Assembly (NCBI GenBank): GCA_030372335.1
Contig: JAUDCW010000011.1
DNA from: JALCOL01 sp022649665
GTDB taxonomy: Bacteria; Bacillota; Bacilli; Lactobacillales; Enterococcaceae
Strand: one strand, 5' to 3'
DNA: 64,000 nt
Positions 50,284-58,777 of the stretch are shown piece by piece. The notes under the pieces were generated by a model, which was given only the letters and a program-made list of their open reading frames with translations, was not told where the DNA came from and made no database searches. The position numbers and the translations under genes were made by a program. Every line of letters starts with the position of its first letter. The first letter of the stretch is position 1.

Positions 50284-50415
50284 ATTATCGTGCAATTGTA
50301 GGTATACTTTATATTAGGTATATATAACATTTCTCTATCGAAGATGTTTTTTTGCAATTATTGAATGATGACTATTGGAGATCCAGGGTACATAGCCAAG
50401 GAGGATATATTGGAA

Positions 50416-52326
50416 ATGAAGCCAAAAAATTATTATACAGCTGCGGCGGTCTCTCTTCTGTTAGCTCCGTACTGCTTATTTCCATCAGCTGCATTTGCCG
50501 AAGACAGCACGACCGTCGCGACAGAAACTGCAGCAGCACAAACAACGAGCAGTCCCAGCAGCATGCAGCCAAGCAGTACCGTTCCGGCGAGTTCTGCGAC
50601 TTCGACCACTACGAGTACTGTCCCGGCGGAGCCGACCGAGTATAAAGTGCTTTCTTACGAACTGACAAATGGGAATCAGCTGCTGTTTTCAAAAGGCGGC
50701 TCAGCGGTATTCAATCCGCAAGTGTCTTACCAGGCAGGCGATGTGATCCACTATCAGGTGAAGCCGGCAGCCAGCTTTACACTTTCCACTTTGAAATTTA
50801 TCAGCGAAAAAACGGGTCAAGCGCTGACTTTGACGCCGACTGACAATAGCGGCACTGCGGGGAGCTTCATCGCTCCGGAAGATAATGTCAAAGTCGAAGC
50901 GGTCTTTACGCAAAAAGATACACCGGACCCGAATCCGGGACCAAATCCAGGGCCAGATCCACAGCCTGAGTCTTCGACAAGCTCCAGTTCGAGCAGTACA
51001 ACCTCTTCTTCCGCAGAGACGCCGGCGACAACGCCTTCCAGTTCCAGTGCTGCAACACCGTCGACTCCTGATCCGCAGCAGCCAGCGGACCAAACCACCA
51101 GTCCGGTCATCAAAACGCCGGTCAATGCGACAGTCAGCAATATTGACAACGCAGTTCAGCAAGCGCTTGTCAAAGAAGCGTATCAGCATTTGGGCAAACC
51201 ATATGTCTGGGGCGCCAAGGGACCGAATACCTTTGATTGTTCCGGTTTGACGTATTATATTTATCAAAAAGTGACCGGTATTTATATCGGCGGCTGGACC
51301 GGCGAGCAGCAAAATGCCGGGACCAAGATCCCTGTCAGCCAAGCACAGCCGGGTGATTTGCTTTTTTGGGGACCATCGAACGGGATCACGCATCATGTCG
51401 CGATCTATATCGGCAATGGTCAATATATCCAAGCACCTCAGCCAGGTGACGTTGTGAAGATCACGCGGATCAGCGACTTTACGCCGGACTTTGCAGTGCG
51501 GGTCAATGTAGCCGGCTTGCCGAAAGCGACTTTCAGTTTGGCAGAGGATCTTCCGCTGTCTGATGGGACATTTTCTTTCGTCAAAAATCAATCGACAGAT
51601 GAATTTTTAGCGAAAGTGGCTGAACAAGCACGTGCGATCGGGCAAAAAGAAGGGATCTATGCTTCGGTCATGCTGGCGCAAGCCATTTTGGAAAGCGGCT
51701 CCGGCAACTCACAACTGGCGAGTGAACCCAACTATAATTTGTTCGGGATCAAAGGCAGTTTCAAAGGCGAAAAAGTGGACTTCCATACGCTCGAACAAGA
51801 AACTGACGGGACCGTTTATTCGATCGTCGCAAGCTTCCGAAAATATCCTTCCTATAAGGAAAGTCTCGAAGATTATGCGAAACTGATCAAGACCGGGATC
51901 AACGGCAATACTGATTTTTATAAACCAGTCTGGAAGTCGGAAACGACCAATTATCAAGATGCGACCAAGTATCTGCAAGGAAAATATGCAACAGATACGC
52001 AGTATGCTTTGAAACTGAACAGCATTATCGAAGCTTACGGTCTGACCGAATATGATCAGGCAAAAGCGGAACCGGCGGCAAAAACGATGAGTGTTTCAGA
52101 ACGGAAGCTGCATGCAAACTTAAGCAGTTTGAAAACTGCCCAGCTTTTCACTTTCCCGCTCCATATCAAATACAAATGGATCTTGAAGCCGACAGTCTAT
52201 TCGATCTATACGAAAAAAGCCGACTTCGTGAATATGTTCCTGCTGCCAAAGATCTCGCAAAGCATCGATCCAGTTTATCTGGGGTGGACCCCGTTCCTTT
52301 TGGATATTCTACCGAAAACAAAATAA
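50416..52326 (+). CDS. Secreted NlpC/P60 endopeptidase with glucosaminidase domain
   Basis: A 636-residue secreted peptidoglycan hydrolase. Order: signal peptide ending AAFAED, a Thr/Ser-rich stretch, an InlB-like beta domain (about 65-165, ending IAPEDNVKVEAVFTQ), a PDPNPGPNPGPDPQP and Ser linker, an NlpC/P60 domain (about 245-365) with Cys in NTFDCSGLTYYIY and His in THHVAIYIGNGQYIQAP, a glucosaminidase (GH73-like) domain (about 390-555) with ILESGSGNSQLAS, and a C-terminal tail of about 80 residues without recognisable motif. It should cut both the peptide stem and the glycan strand. A TTG six bases upstream is an alternative start after AAGGAGG. Confidence 0.88.
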   Translation: MKPKNYYTAAAVSLLLAPYCLFPSAAFAEDSTTVATETAAAQTTSSPSSMQPSSTVPASSATSTTTSTVPAEPTEYKVLSYELTNGNQLLFSKGGSAVFNPQVSYQAGDVIHYQVKPAASFTLSTLKFISEKTGQALTLTPTDNSGTAGSFIAPEDNVKVEAVFTQKDTPDPNPGPNPGPDPQPESSTSSSSSSTTSSSAETPATTPSSSSAATPSTPDPQQPADQTTSPVIKTPVNATVSNIDNAVQQALVKEAYQHLGKPYVWGAKGPNTFDCSGLTYYIYQKVTGIYIGGWTGEQQNAGTKIPVSQAQPGDLLFWGPSNGITHHVAIYIGNGQYIQAPQPGDVVKITRISDFTPDFAVRVNVAGLPKATFSLAEDLPLSDGTFSFVKNQSTDEFLAKVAEQARAIGQKEGIYASVMLAQAILESGSGNSQLASEPNYNLFGIKGSFKGEKVDFHTLEQETDGTVYSIVASFRKYPSYKESLEDYAKLIKTGINGNTDFYKPVWKSETTNYQDATKYLQGKYATDTQYALKLNSIIEAYGLTEYDQAKAEPAAKTMSVSERKLHANLSSLKTAQLFTFPLHIKYKWILKPTVYSIYTKKADFVNMFLLPKISQSIDPVYLGWTPFLLDILPKTK

Positions 52327-52355
52327 CTGAAACATAAACGGGACACTGTTTATCC

Positions 52356-52398
52356 GAAAACAAGGACTGTGGCAACTTTTGCCGCGGTCCTTGTTTTG
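52356..52398 (+). terminator. Terminator after the cell-wall hydrolase
   Basis: AAAACAAGGAC-TGGCA pairs with TGCC-GTCCTTGTTTT (small bulge), ending in T-rich sequence. Confidence 0.8.
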
Positions 52399-52402
52399 CT
52401 GT

Positions 52403-52432
52403 TTGACATTCACACCCCTTTGGTGCTATTCT
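52403..52432 (+). promoter_or_regulatory. Promoter of the second ABC-F gene
   Basis: TTGACA (52403-52408), 18-base spacer, TATTCT (52427-52432), giving a leader of about 160 bases. Confidence 0.65.
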
Positions 52433-52547
52433 TGAAGGGCTGATTTTTTGGACACGAAGGGTTCATCAGCGGTCAATCGCTCATTTATATTTGTCGAATG
52501 GATCCTTTTTCGATCTCGGGAAAATTCATTAGAAGATAAAGAGTCTT

Positions 52548-52579
52548 GCTGCGGAGGGTCGTTTATCCGCAGCTTTTTT
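52548..52579 (+). terminator. Leader terminator before the second ABC-F gene
   Basis: GCTGCGGA pairs perfectly with TCCGCAGC around a ten-base loop and six T follow. It lies between the promoter and the ABC-F start codon, so it is probably an attenuator; no clear leader peptide or antiterminator was identified. Confidence 0.75.
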
Positions 52580-52601
52580 CATTGGAAGGAAAGAAAACAA
52601 T

Positions 52602-54131
52602 ATGTTGACATTAAGCCACGTCTCCCAGCAATTCGGAGACAAGATACTATACGAAGATGTAAGCGTGCAGATCAACCGCAGTGAAAAAGTCGGCTTGATC
52701 GGGCGCAACGGTGCCGGGAAAAGTACACTGATCAAGATCATTACCGGTGAACTCTTACCGGATGACGGTGCAGTCGCTTTCCCAAAAAATTTAAAGATGG
52801 GGTATTTGGATCAATACGTCAATGTTGATGAAACACAGAATATCCGCGATTTTTTGCGTTCAGCATTTGCGGAAGATTTTAAAAAAGCGGATCAGATCGC
52901 CGCTTTGTATGAAAAGTATGCAGAAACTCCGGAAGAGCACCTTTTGATCAAAGCAGGTGAGCTGCAGACGCAGCTGGATCAAGGTGATTTTTATCAAATG
53001 GATATTTTGATCGATGATTTGGCAGATGGCTTAGGGATCAAAGTGCTGGGGATGGAGACGCCGCTTGCGAATTTGAGCGGCGGGCAGCGTTCAAAACTGA
53101 TCTTGGCCAAAATGCTGCTGGAAAAGCCGGATCTTTTGATCTTAGATGAACCGACCAATCATTTGGATGATAATCATATCCAGTGGCTGATCGAATTTTT
53201 GCAGGATTTTTCGGGAACTTATTTGGTCGTTTCACATGATCGTCATTTTTTGAATCAGATCACGACGCATATCATCGATATCGAATTTGGCAAACTGACT
53301 AAATATACCGGGAACCTGGAAAAAGCTTTAAAACTGAAAGAACTGCAAAATGAAAGCTATTTGAAGCAGTACGAAGCGCAGCAGGCGCACATCAAAAAAA
53401 CCGAGGCCTATATCCGCAAATACAAGGCCGGCTCACGCTCGACAATGGCGAAAAGCCGCGAGAAGCAGCTGGCAAAGATCGACCGGCTGACACCGCCGAC
53501 CGATGCGCCGAAACCGCATTTGGCGTTTTCCTATGCGCCGATCGTGACGACGCTTGCGTTAGAGACGGAAGGATTGGTGATCGGCTACCAGCGGCCGCTT
53601 TTGGACGCGATCGATCTGACGATCCGCTACGGTGAAAAGATCGCGATCCGCGGTTTCAATGGAATCGGAAAGTCGACGCTGCTTAAAACACTTTTAGGCG
53701 AGATCACGGCGATCGAAGGAACGTATCATTTCCCGCAGCACACTCAGATCGATTATTTTTCGCAAGATCTCGAATGGGCACATCCGCTGCAAAGCGGCCT
53801 GCAGTATTTGAGCGACTTGTATCCGAAAGCGTCGATCAAAGAATTACGCCGTCAGCTGTCAAGAGCCGGCTTGCCCGATCAATTAGCACAAGAAAAGTTG
53901 AAATTTTTGAGCGGCGGCGAACAAACGAAAGTCAAACTGGCGGAAATGATGATGAAAAAAAGTAATTTTTTGATTCTTGATGAACCAACGAACCACATCG
54001 ATCAAGATACTAAAAATAATTTGCGGGATACGCTCGCCAAATTCCCGGGAACGATCATCGTGGTTTCCCACGAAGCGGAATTTTATGAAAGCTTTATCGA
54101 CCGTGTGATCGCGCTGGATCAAGAACGCTGA
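52602..54131 (+). CDS. ABC-F family ATPase
   Basis: A 509-residue soluble ABC-F protein. Domain 1: GRNGAGKSTLIKII, LSGGQRSKLILAKML, LILDEPTNHLDDNH. Linker: about residues 240-310 with KYKAGSRSTMAKSREKQLAK. Domain 2: GFNGIGKSTLLKTLLG, LSGGEQTKVKLAEMM, LILDEPTNHIDQDT. Switch histidines in VVSHDRHF and VVSHEAEF. The linker is shorter and different from that of the Lsa-type protein at 35.4 kb, and I cannot place it in a resistance subgroup; it may be a housekeeping translation factor. The ATG follows GAAGGAAAG. Its leader terminator suggests control by translation stress. Confidence 0.88.
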   Translation: MLTLSHVSQQFGDKILYEDVSVQINRSEKVGLIGRNGAGKSTLIKIITGELLPDDGAVAFPKNLKMGYLDQYVNVDETQNIRDFLRSAFAEDFKKADQIAALYEKYAETPEEHLLIKAGELQTQLDQGDFYQMDILIDDLADGLGIKVLGMETPLANLSGGQRSKLILAKMLLEKPDLLILDEPTNHLDDNHIQWLIEFLQDFSGTYLVVSHDRHFLNQITTHIIDIEFGKLTKYTGNLEKALKLKELQNESYLKQYEAQQAHIKKTEAYIRKYKAGSRSTMAKSREKQLAKIDRLTPPTDAPKPHLAFSYAPIVTTLALETEGLVIGYQRPLLDAIDLTIRYGEKIAIRGFNGIGKSTLLKTLLGEITAIEGTYHFPQHTQIDYFSQDLEWAHPLQSGLQYLSDLYPKASIKELRRQLSRAGLPDQLAQEKLKFLSGGEQTKVKLAEMMMKKSNFLILDEPTNHIDQDTKNNLRDTLAKFPGTIIVVSHEAEFYESFIDRVIALDQER

Positions 54132-54151
54132 CCCAAATAATTTCGTTGCGC

Positions 54152-54192
54152 AAAAAAGCGAAGCCGAGAATCATTCGGCTTCGCTTTTTTTT
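54152..54192. terminator. Bidirectional terminator between ABC-F and sstT
   Basis: AAAAAAGCGAAGCCGA pairs with TCGGCTTCGCTTTTTT around a short loop, with T runs on both strands, between convergent genes. Confidence 0.9.
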
Positions 54193-55435
54193 ACATTTGT
54201 TTCGCTTCGCGGACGCGCTGATTGACATCGACCGGTTTGCCGGCACGGCGCAGATCAGCGAATTCAGCAGTCGCAGTGAACAACAGATCACTCGCGGAGT
54301 TGACGGCCGTTTCAACGGAATCTTGGATGACACCGATAATGAAACCGACGCCGACAACTTGCATCGCAATATCGTTTGAGATATTGAACAGGCTGCAGGC
54401 CAGCGGGATCAAAAGCAGGCTTCCGCCGGCGATCCCGGAAACACCGGTCGCGGAGATCGCTGAGAGCAGGCACAAAAGGAATGAAAGGAAGAACGGCACC
54501 TGCATTCCTAATGTCCAAGCAGTCGCAAGCGTCATGATCGAAATCGTCATCGCCGCGCCGCCGCTATTGGCAGTCGCTCCGAGCGGGATCGAGATCGAAT
54601 AAGAAGTTTTATCCAGCTGCAGCTTTTCGGAAAGTTCCATATTGATCGGGATATTGACCGCAGAGCTGCGGGTGAAGAAGGCGGGGATGCCGCTTTCTTT
54701 CATACAATAGAACGTCAGCGGGAAAGGATTCTGGCGGATCATGACGAAAACCATGAAAGGATATACGATATATGCCACGAACAGCATCGTCCCGACGACC
54801 AGAATGATCAGTTTCCCGTATTGGGCAAGCCCTTTGATTCCTAATTCAGCAACAGAATGATACACTAAACCTATAATACCGATCGGTGCGAACTGAATGA
54901 CGATCTGCACGACTTCAGTGACTGCCCCGGAGAGGTCGGAAATCACTTTTTTCGTCGATTCGCCGAAAGAGCGCAAAGTAAAGCCCAGCATACTGGACCA
55001 GAAAAGAACTGCTAAATAATTGCCTTCTGCTAAAGCTTGGAACGGGTTCATCACCGCGCTTGTCAAAATGCCGGTCAGGATCTCTTTCAAGCCGGTCGGG
55101 GCTTTGTGGCCGGTCACCGCATCCGGCAAGATCATTTTGACCGGGAAGATGTAGCAGGCGATCACGGCTGTCAAAGCGGCAATAAATGTTGCCAAAAGGT
55201 AGAGCACGACGACTGTTTTCATATGCGTCTGGCTTCCTTTTTTGTGCTTGGACAACGAGGACATGATCAGCATGAATACCAAGAGCGGTGCGATCGCTTT
55301 CAGTGCGCCGACGAATAAATCACCTAAGATACTGAGGAATGTCCAGCTGGGAACCAGCCAGCCGAGGATTGCCCCAATGACGATCCCAATTGCGATCTTT
55401 TTGATTAATGACATTTCTTTAATTTTTTCAATCAT
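54191..55435 (-). CDS. sstT: Sodium:serine/threonine symporter SstT
   Basis: A 414-residue DAACS-family symporter that imports serine and threonine with Na+. Typical segments are GLVPSW-like first helix, LLVFMLIMSSLSKHKKG, IPAFFTRSSAVNIPINM (SstT-type signature), SISIPLGATANSGGAAMTI (the serine-rich hairpin) and the closing SATGVSGIAGGSLLLIP and GVIQDSVETAVNSASD. It has about eight or nine membrane segments and two re-entrant loops. The ATG at 55435 follows AAGAGAAGTG at usable spacing. It is monocistronic and convergent with the ABC-F gene. Confidence 0.92.
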   Translation of the reverse strand: MIEKIKEMSLIKKIAIGIVIGAILGWLVPSWTFLSILGDLFVGALKAIAPLLVFMLIMSSLSKHKKGSQTHMKTVVVLYLLATFIAALTAVIACYIFPVKMILPDAVTGHKAPTGLKEILTGILTSAVMNPFQALAEGNYLAVLFWSSMLGFTLRSFGESTKKVISDLSGAVTEVVQIVIQFAPIGIIGLVYHSVAELGIKGLAQYGKLIILVVGTMLFVAYIVYPFMVFVMIRQNPFPLTFYCMKESGIPAFFTRSSAVNIPINMELSEKLQLDKTSYSISIPLGATANSGGAAMTISIMTLATAWTLGMQVPFFLSFLLCLLSAISATGVSGIAGGSLLLIPLACSLFNISNDIAMQVVGVGFIIGVIQDSVETAVNSASDLLFTATAEFADLRRAGKPVDVNQRVREAKQM

Positions 55436-55594
55436 ATTTTCACTTCTCTTTTTAATAATTTTCTTTAAGTATAATTGAATTTACACCATCTGCCAACACA
55501 AATTTTCAGATTTATCAGATAAGTCAAATGAAAAGAAGAATGAAAACGCTTATATCGCAAGCGGCGGAAGTGTTTTTCGGAAAGGGTACGAAAA

Positions 55595-56242
55595 TTGAAA
55601 AAAGCAACGATGCATCGGGTGTATTTAGCAGCCATGATTTTACTCTATTTCGTTTTTCTCGTGCTGGATCTCTTTTTCCCGCAAGCTGCGGCTTTATCTG
55701 ATGTACTGAAATGGCTCGGTATCTGTCTCAATTTTGCCGGCTGTGCGTGGACGATTCGGCCATATTCCCTCAGCGATTGGCATCTTACCTGTACCGGCCT
55801 TCTTTTAACAGTCGTCTGCGACTTCTTCCTGCTGTTCACCACCGCGTATTTGTGGGGCGTGCTGCTGTTTATTCTTGTGCAGGGACAGTATCTAAAACGG
55901 ACCGGTATCCATTCAGTCAGATTTTTTTACACAGCATATATAGTGCTTCTGGCAGTGAGCTTGTTCGCCGAGACTACAAAAGCTTTTGATCCGCTCTACG
56001 TTGTTTCGGCTTTTTATGCCTTTGCGCTTTTCACGGTCTGGGTCCGTTCGCTTCATGCGCCGCTGCCGCAAAAAAACCGACGCGCATTTTTTGGGGGAAT
56101 GAGTTTGTTTTTGCTGTGTGATGTGAATGTCGCACTCACGAACCTATTCAGCGGGGATCCCTTTTCTTCATGGTTCCAGTTTTTTATGTGGTTTTTCTAT
56201 CTTCCGGCGCAGCTATTGATTGCCAAAAGTACGGAAGAATGA
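55595..56242 (+). CDS. YhhN/lysoplasmalogenase-like membrane protein
   Basis: A 215-residue membrane protein with about seven or eight hydrophobic segments. The repeated acidic motifs LTVVCDFFLLFT and LFLLCDVNVALTNL, one in each half, and the segment GVLLFILVQGQYLKRTG resemble the YhhN/TMEM86 family, some members of which hydrolyse lysoplasmalogens; the resemblance is moderate and function remains open. The start is TTG after GAAAGGG. It is followed by proC after 48 bases. Confidence 0.6.
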   Translation: MKKATMHRVYLAAMILLYFVFLVLDLFFPQAAALSDVLKWLGICLNFAGCAWTIRPYSLSDWHLTCTGLLLTVVCDFFLLFTTAYLWGVLLFILVQGQYLKRTGIHSVRFFYTAYIVLLAVSLFAETTKAFDPLYVVSAFYAFALFTVWVRSLHAPLPQKNRRAFFGGMSLFLLCDVNVALTNLFSGDPFSSWFQFFMWFFYLPAQLLIAKSTEE

Positions 56243-56290
56243 TTATGATAAAAGAAAAAGAGAATCAGCAACAGGAAACGGGGAAAGAGA

Positions 56291-57091
56291 ATGAAAAATA
56301 GTATCAGTATTTTTGGCGGCGGAAATATGGGGCGGGCAATCGTGGAAGGTCTGCTGCGGGCAAAGATCTATTTGCCGGAAAATATTTTCGTGTACGATGT
56401 GAATCCGGCAACACGGCAAGCACTGCAAGAGGTGCTGCATGTCCAAACGCCGGAAACGCCGGAAGCAGCAGTCAAAGCTGCACAAACGCTGTTGTTTGCC
56501 GTTAAGCCGAATATTTTGCCGGAGCTGATGCGAAGTCTTGCGCCTAAAATCACGACCAAGCAGATCGTGATCTCGATCGCGGCAGGGATCACGCTGGCGC
56601 AGCTGGAAGGATTTTTGAGCACCAAGCACAAAATCGTGCGGGTGATGCCAAATACTCCGGCTTTAGTCGGCGAAGGGATGTCAGCGGTCGCGCCGAATGC
56701 TAATCTTTCAGCTGCTGAAAAAGAACAGGTCATGCAGATCTTTACGAGTTTCGGCAAAGCAGAAATGCTCGATGAACATTTGATCGACGCGACAGTCGGC
56801 GTCAGCGGCTCTTCACCGGCATATGTTTATATGTTCATCGAAGCTTTGGCCGATGGTGCAGTTTTAGAAGGAATGCCGCGCCAAATGGCATATGAATTCG
56901 CCGCGCAAGCTGTCTTGGGGTCCGCAAAAATGGTCCTTGAAACGGGCGAACATCCCGGAACGCTGAAAGACCAAGTGACCTCTCCCGGCGGCACGACGAT
57001 CGCGGCAGTTGCTTCCCTTGAAGCCCAAGGTTTTCGCGCGGCTGTGATCGAAGCGGTGCGCGTGGCGGCCGAGAAAAATAAACAGATGTAG
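56291..57091 (+). CDS. proC: Pyrroline-5-carboxylate reductase ProC
   Basis: Reduces pyrroline-5-carboxylate to L-proline with NAD(P)H. The 266-residue protein has the Rossmann motif SIFGGGNMGRAIVEGLL, TLLFAVKPNILPELM, ISIAAGITLAQLE, VRVMPNTPALVGEGMSAVA, and the P5C-reductase C-terminal signature VTSPGGTTIAAVASLEAQGF. The ATG follows GGGGAAAGAG. No other proline gene is adjacent, so proline would be made from another source of P5C or from genes elsewhere. It is followed 82 bases downstream by two small DUF1858 genes. Confidence 0.95.
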   Translation: MKNSISIFGGGNMGRAIVEGLLRAKIYLPENIFVYDVNPATRQALQEVLHVQTPETPEAAVKAAQTLLFAVKPNILPELMRSLAPKITTKQIVISIAAGITLAQLEGFLSTKHKIVRVMPNTPALVGEGMSAVAPNANLSAAEKEQVMQIFTSFGKAEMLDEHLIDATVGVSGSSPAYVYMFIEALADGAVLEGMPRQMAYEFAAQAVLGSAKMVLETGEHPGTLKDQVTSPGGTTIAAVASLEAQGFRAAVIEAVRVAAEKNKQM

Positions 57092-57173
57092 CTTGTGTTG
57101 CGATTGCAACCGATTATGCGGCGGTTTTTAGTTATAATCAAAAGATCAAATATAGTGAAAAGGAAGCGATCTA

Positions 57174-57398
57174 ATGGAAACGATCCACATGAATCAAGCA
57201 GTCGCAGCAATCGTATTGGCACACCCGGAATTGGCGGAGGACTTTTTTGCATTGGGATTCAAACATGCGATTCAGCCGGAAGTTTTGAAAAAAGCGACTT
57301 GCGGCACGACGCTTGCCCAAGGGATGCTGAAAAAAGGAATTCCAATGGAGAAACTCCAGGATATTTTGGCACGTCATCAGTTGAAACTGGCTGAATAG
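57174..57398 (+). CDS. DUF1858 domain protein (first of two)
   Basis: A 74-residue protein of the DUF1858 family (ScdA-N/hybrid-cluster-associated type). It contains VAAIVLAHPELAEDFFALGFKH, the family pattern of a helix with a PExxxxFxxxGF motif, then ATCGTTLAQGMLKKGIPMEKL. A cysteine at residue 43 is present. The ATG follows AAGGAAG. A paralogue starts 19 bases downstream, so the two are one operon. The often-associated DUF438 protein is not adjacent. DUF1858 function is not established; links to di-iron or Fe-S repair have been suggested. Confidence 0.8.
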   Translation: METIHMNQAVAAIVLAHPELAEDFFALGFKHAIQPEVLKKATCGTTLAQGMLKKGIPMEKLQDILARHQLKLAE

Positions 57399-57417
57399 CC
57401 GGAAAGCGAGGAAGCAA

Positions 57418-57642
57418 ATGAAAAAAATCGCACTGGAACAAACGATCACGGACATCATCCAAGAGTATCCGGAAACCGAGCCGCTTTTTTTGGAGCTTGG
57501 GTTCCACCATGTAAATGACGAAGGAATGCGGGACACGGTCGGGAAAACATTAACGTTGGCAAAAGGGATGGAATTAAAAGCGATTTCGCGTGAAAAAATC
57601 GATAATTTTTTTGCTGCACATGGTTTCGAGATTATTGAATAA
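57418..57642 (+). CDS. DUF1858 domain protein (second of two)
   Basis: A 74-residue paralogue of the preceding protein, with TITDIIQEYPETEPLFLELGFHH and then a shorter helix-turn with TVGKTLTLAKGMELKAIS. It shares the ExxPLFLxLGF pattern but not the cysteine found in its neighbour. The ATG follows GAGGAAG. Equal length and similar layout suggest tandem duplication followed by divergence. It ends about 120 bases before the mannose PTS operon. Confidence 0.8.
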   Translation: MKKIALEQTITDIIQEYPETEPLFLELGFHHVNDEGMRDTVGKTLTLAKGMELKAISREKIDNFFAAHGFEIIE

Positions 57643-57676
57643 TGACTGCCGTGTTTTTTGAAGCGCTGTCTTTCTA

Positions 57677-57705
57677 CTATCTATTTTTTAAGAATACGGT
57701 ATAAT
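57677..57705 (+). promoter_or_regulatory. Promoter of the mannose PTS operon
   Basis: TATAAT at 57700-57705 with a poor -35 sequence (CTATCT at 57677-57682). No sigma-54 -24/-12 element (TGGCAC-N5-TTGC) was found, although many mannose PTS operons in Lactobacillales use one. Confidence 0.45.
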
Positions 57706-57763
57706 TAAAGGGACAAGAAGTCTTTGTTGCAAATTAAATTTCTTTGGAAAGGAGTTATGCAAA

Positions 57764-58765
57764 ATGGTAGGAATTATTCTTGCAAGCCATGGCGACTTTG
57801 CCAAAGGCATTCTGCAATCGGGCAGCATGATCTTTGGCGAACAAGAAAATGTACAGGCTGTGACCCTCGCTGCGCATGAAGGACCAGATGACATCAAGAA
57901 AAAGATGGAAGATGCCATCGCAACGTTTAAGCCGGACGACCCAGTACTTTTCTTGATTGATTTGTGGGGAGGCACGCCGTTTAACCAGGCGAGCGGACTG
58001 CTCAATGGTCATGAGGACAAATGGGCGATCATTACCGGAATGAATTTGCCGATGCTGATCGAAGCCTACTCATCAAGGTTCTCCATGAACTCAGCGCAAG
58101 AGATCGCCGCACACATCTACGAAACTGCTCGTGATGGTGTCAAGATCAAACCAGAGACTCTCCAGCCGAAAGAAGCGGCAGCGCCCGCAGCAGCAGCCGT
58201 TCCAAAAGGGGAGATACCGCCTGGAACTGTCTTGGGAGATGGAAAAATCAAGATCGTTCTGGCACGGATCGACTCCCGGCTCCTGCACGGCCAAGTTGCA
58301 ACTGCATGGACAAAATCGGTGAATCCGACACGGATCATCGTTGTTTCTGATGCGGTGGCCAAAGACAAATTGCGGAAAGAATTGATCACACAAGCCGCTC
58401 CTCCGGGAGTAAAAGCCAATGTCGTTCCCATCAAAAAAATCGATGAGGTTGCTAAAGATCCACGTTTTGGAAATACTCGCGCACTGTTATTATTCGAAAA
58501 TCCGGAAGATGTCGTCCGCGCAGTTGAAGGCGGTCTGGATCTGAAGGAGGTCAACCTCGGTTCAATGGCGCATTCGGTCGGCAAAGTAGCGGTAAATAAA
58601 GTCGTATCGATGGGGCCGGAAGATGTGAAAGCTTTCGAAACGCTGAAAGCCAAAGGCATTAAATTCGATGTCCGCAAAGTGCCTGCTGACTCAAGCGGCA
58701 GTCTCGATGATATTTTGAACAAAGCGAAACGCATGCTTGCTGAGCAACAGAATGAGAAAGAATAG
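57764..58765 (+). CDS. manX: Mannose-family PTS enzyme IIAB (ManX)
   Basis: The cytoplasmic phosphotransfer component of a mannose/glucose PTS. The 333-residue protein has a IIA domain (1-130) with the phosphorylated His in IILASHGDFAKG, a Ala/Pro linker (EAAAPAAAAVPKGEIPPG, about 145-162) and a IIB domain (about 165-333) with the phosphorylated His in LARIDSRLLHGQVATAW. This fused form is typical of Lactobacillales. The ATG follows GAAAGGAG. It is the first of manX-manY-manZ, followed by manO after a partial terminator. Confidence 0.93.
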   Translation: MVGIILASHGDFAKGILQSGSMIFGEQENVQAVTLAAHEGPDDIKKKMEDAIATFKPDDPVLFLIDLWGGTPFNQASGLLNGHEDKWAIITGMNLPMLIEAYSSRFSMNSAQEIAAHIYETARDGVKIKPETLQPKEAAAPAAAAVPKGEIPPGTVLGDGKIKIVLARIDSRLLHGQVATAWTKSVNPTRIIVVSDAVAKDKLRKELITQAAPPGVKANVVPIKKIDEVAKDPRFGNTRALLLFENPEDVVRAVEGGLDLKEVNLGSMAHSVGKVAVNKVVSMGPEDVKAFETLKAKGIKFDVRKVPADSSGSLDDILNKAKRMLAEQQNEKE

Positions 58766-58777
58766 GAGGGAGAAAAC

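Noticed and set aside
50284..50415. A c-di-AMP (ydaO) riboswitch before the cell-wall hydrolase
   Set aside because: Such riboswitches often precede these genes, but the leader is short and none of the conserved blocks is visible.
50701..51591. A 296-codon open frame on the minus strand inside the cell-wall hydrolase gene
   Set aside because: It is antisense to well-recognised NlpC/P60 and linker sequence, has no ribosome-binding site and is low-complexity in composition.
52448..52684. A 78-codon frame upstream of and overlapping the second ABC-F gene as a leader peptide
   Set aside because: It runs through the terminator and 80 bases into the gene, is long for a leader peptide and has no good ribosome-binding site.
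57655..57672. A possible catabolite-response (cre) site before the mannose PTS operon
   Set aside because: The sequence around TTGAAGCGCTGTC is one base short of the consensus and aligns poorly.
57643..57763. A sigma-54 promoter for the mannose PTS operon
   Set aside because: No -24/-12 element is present; a TATAAT box is.
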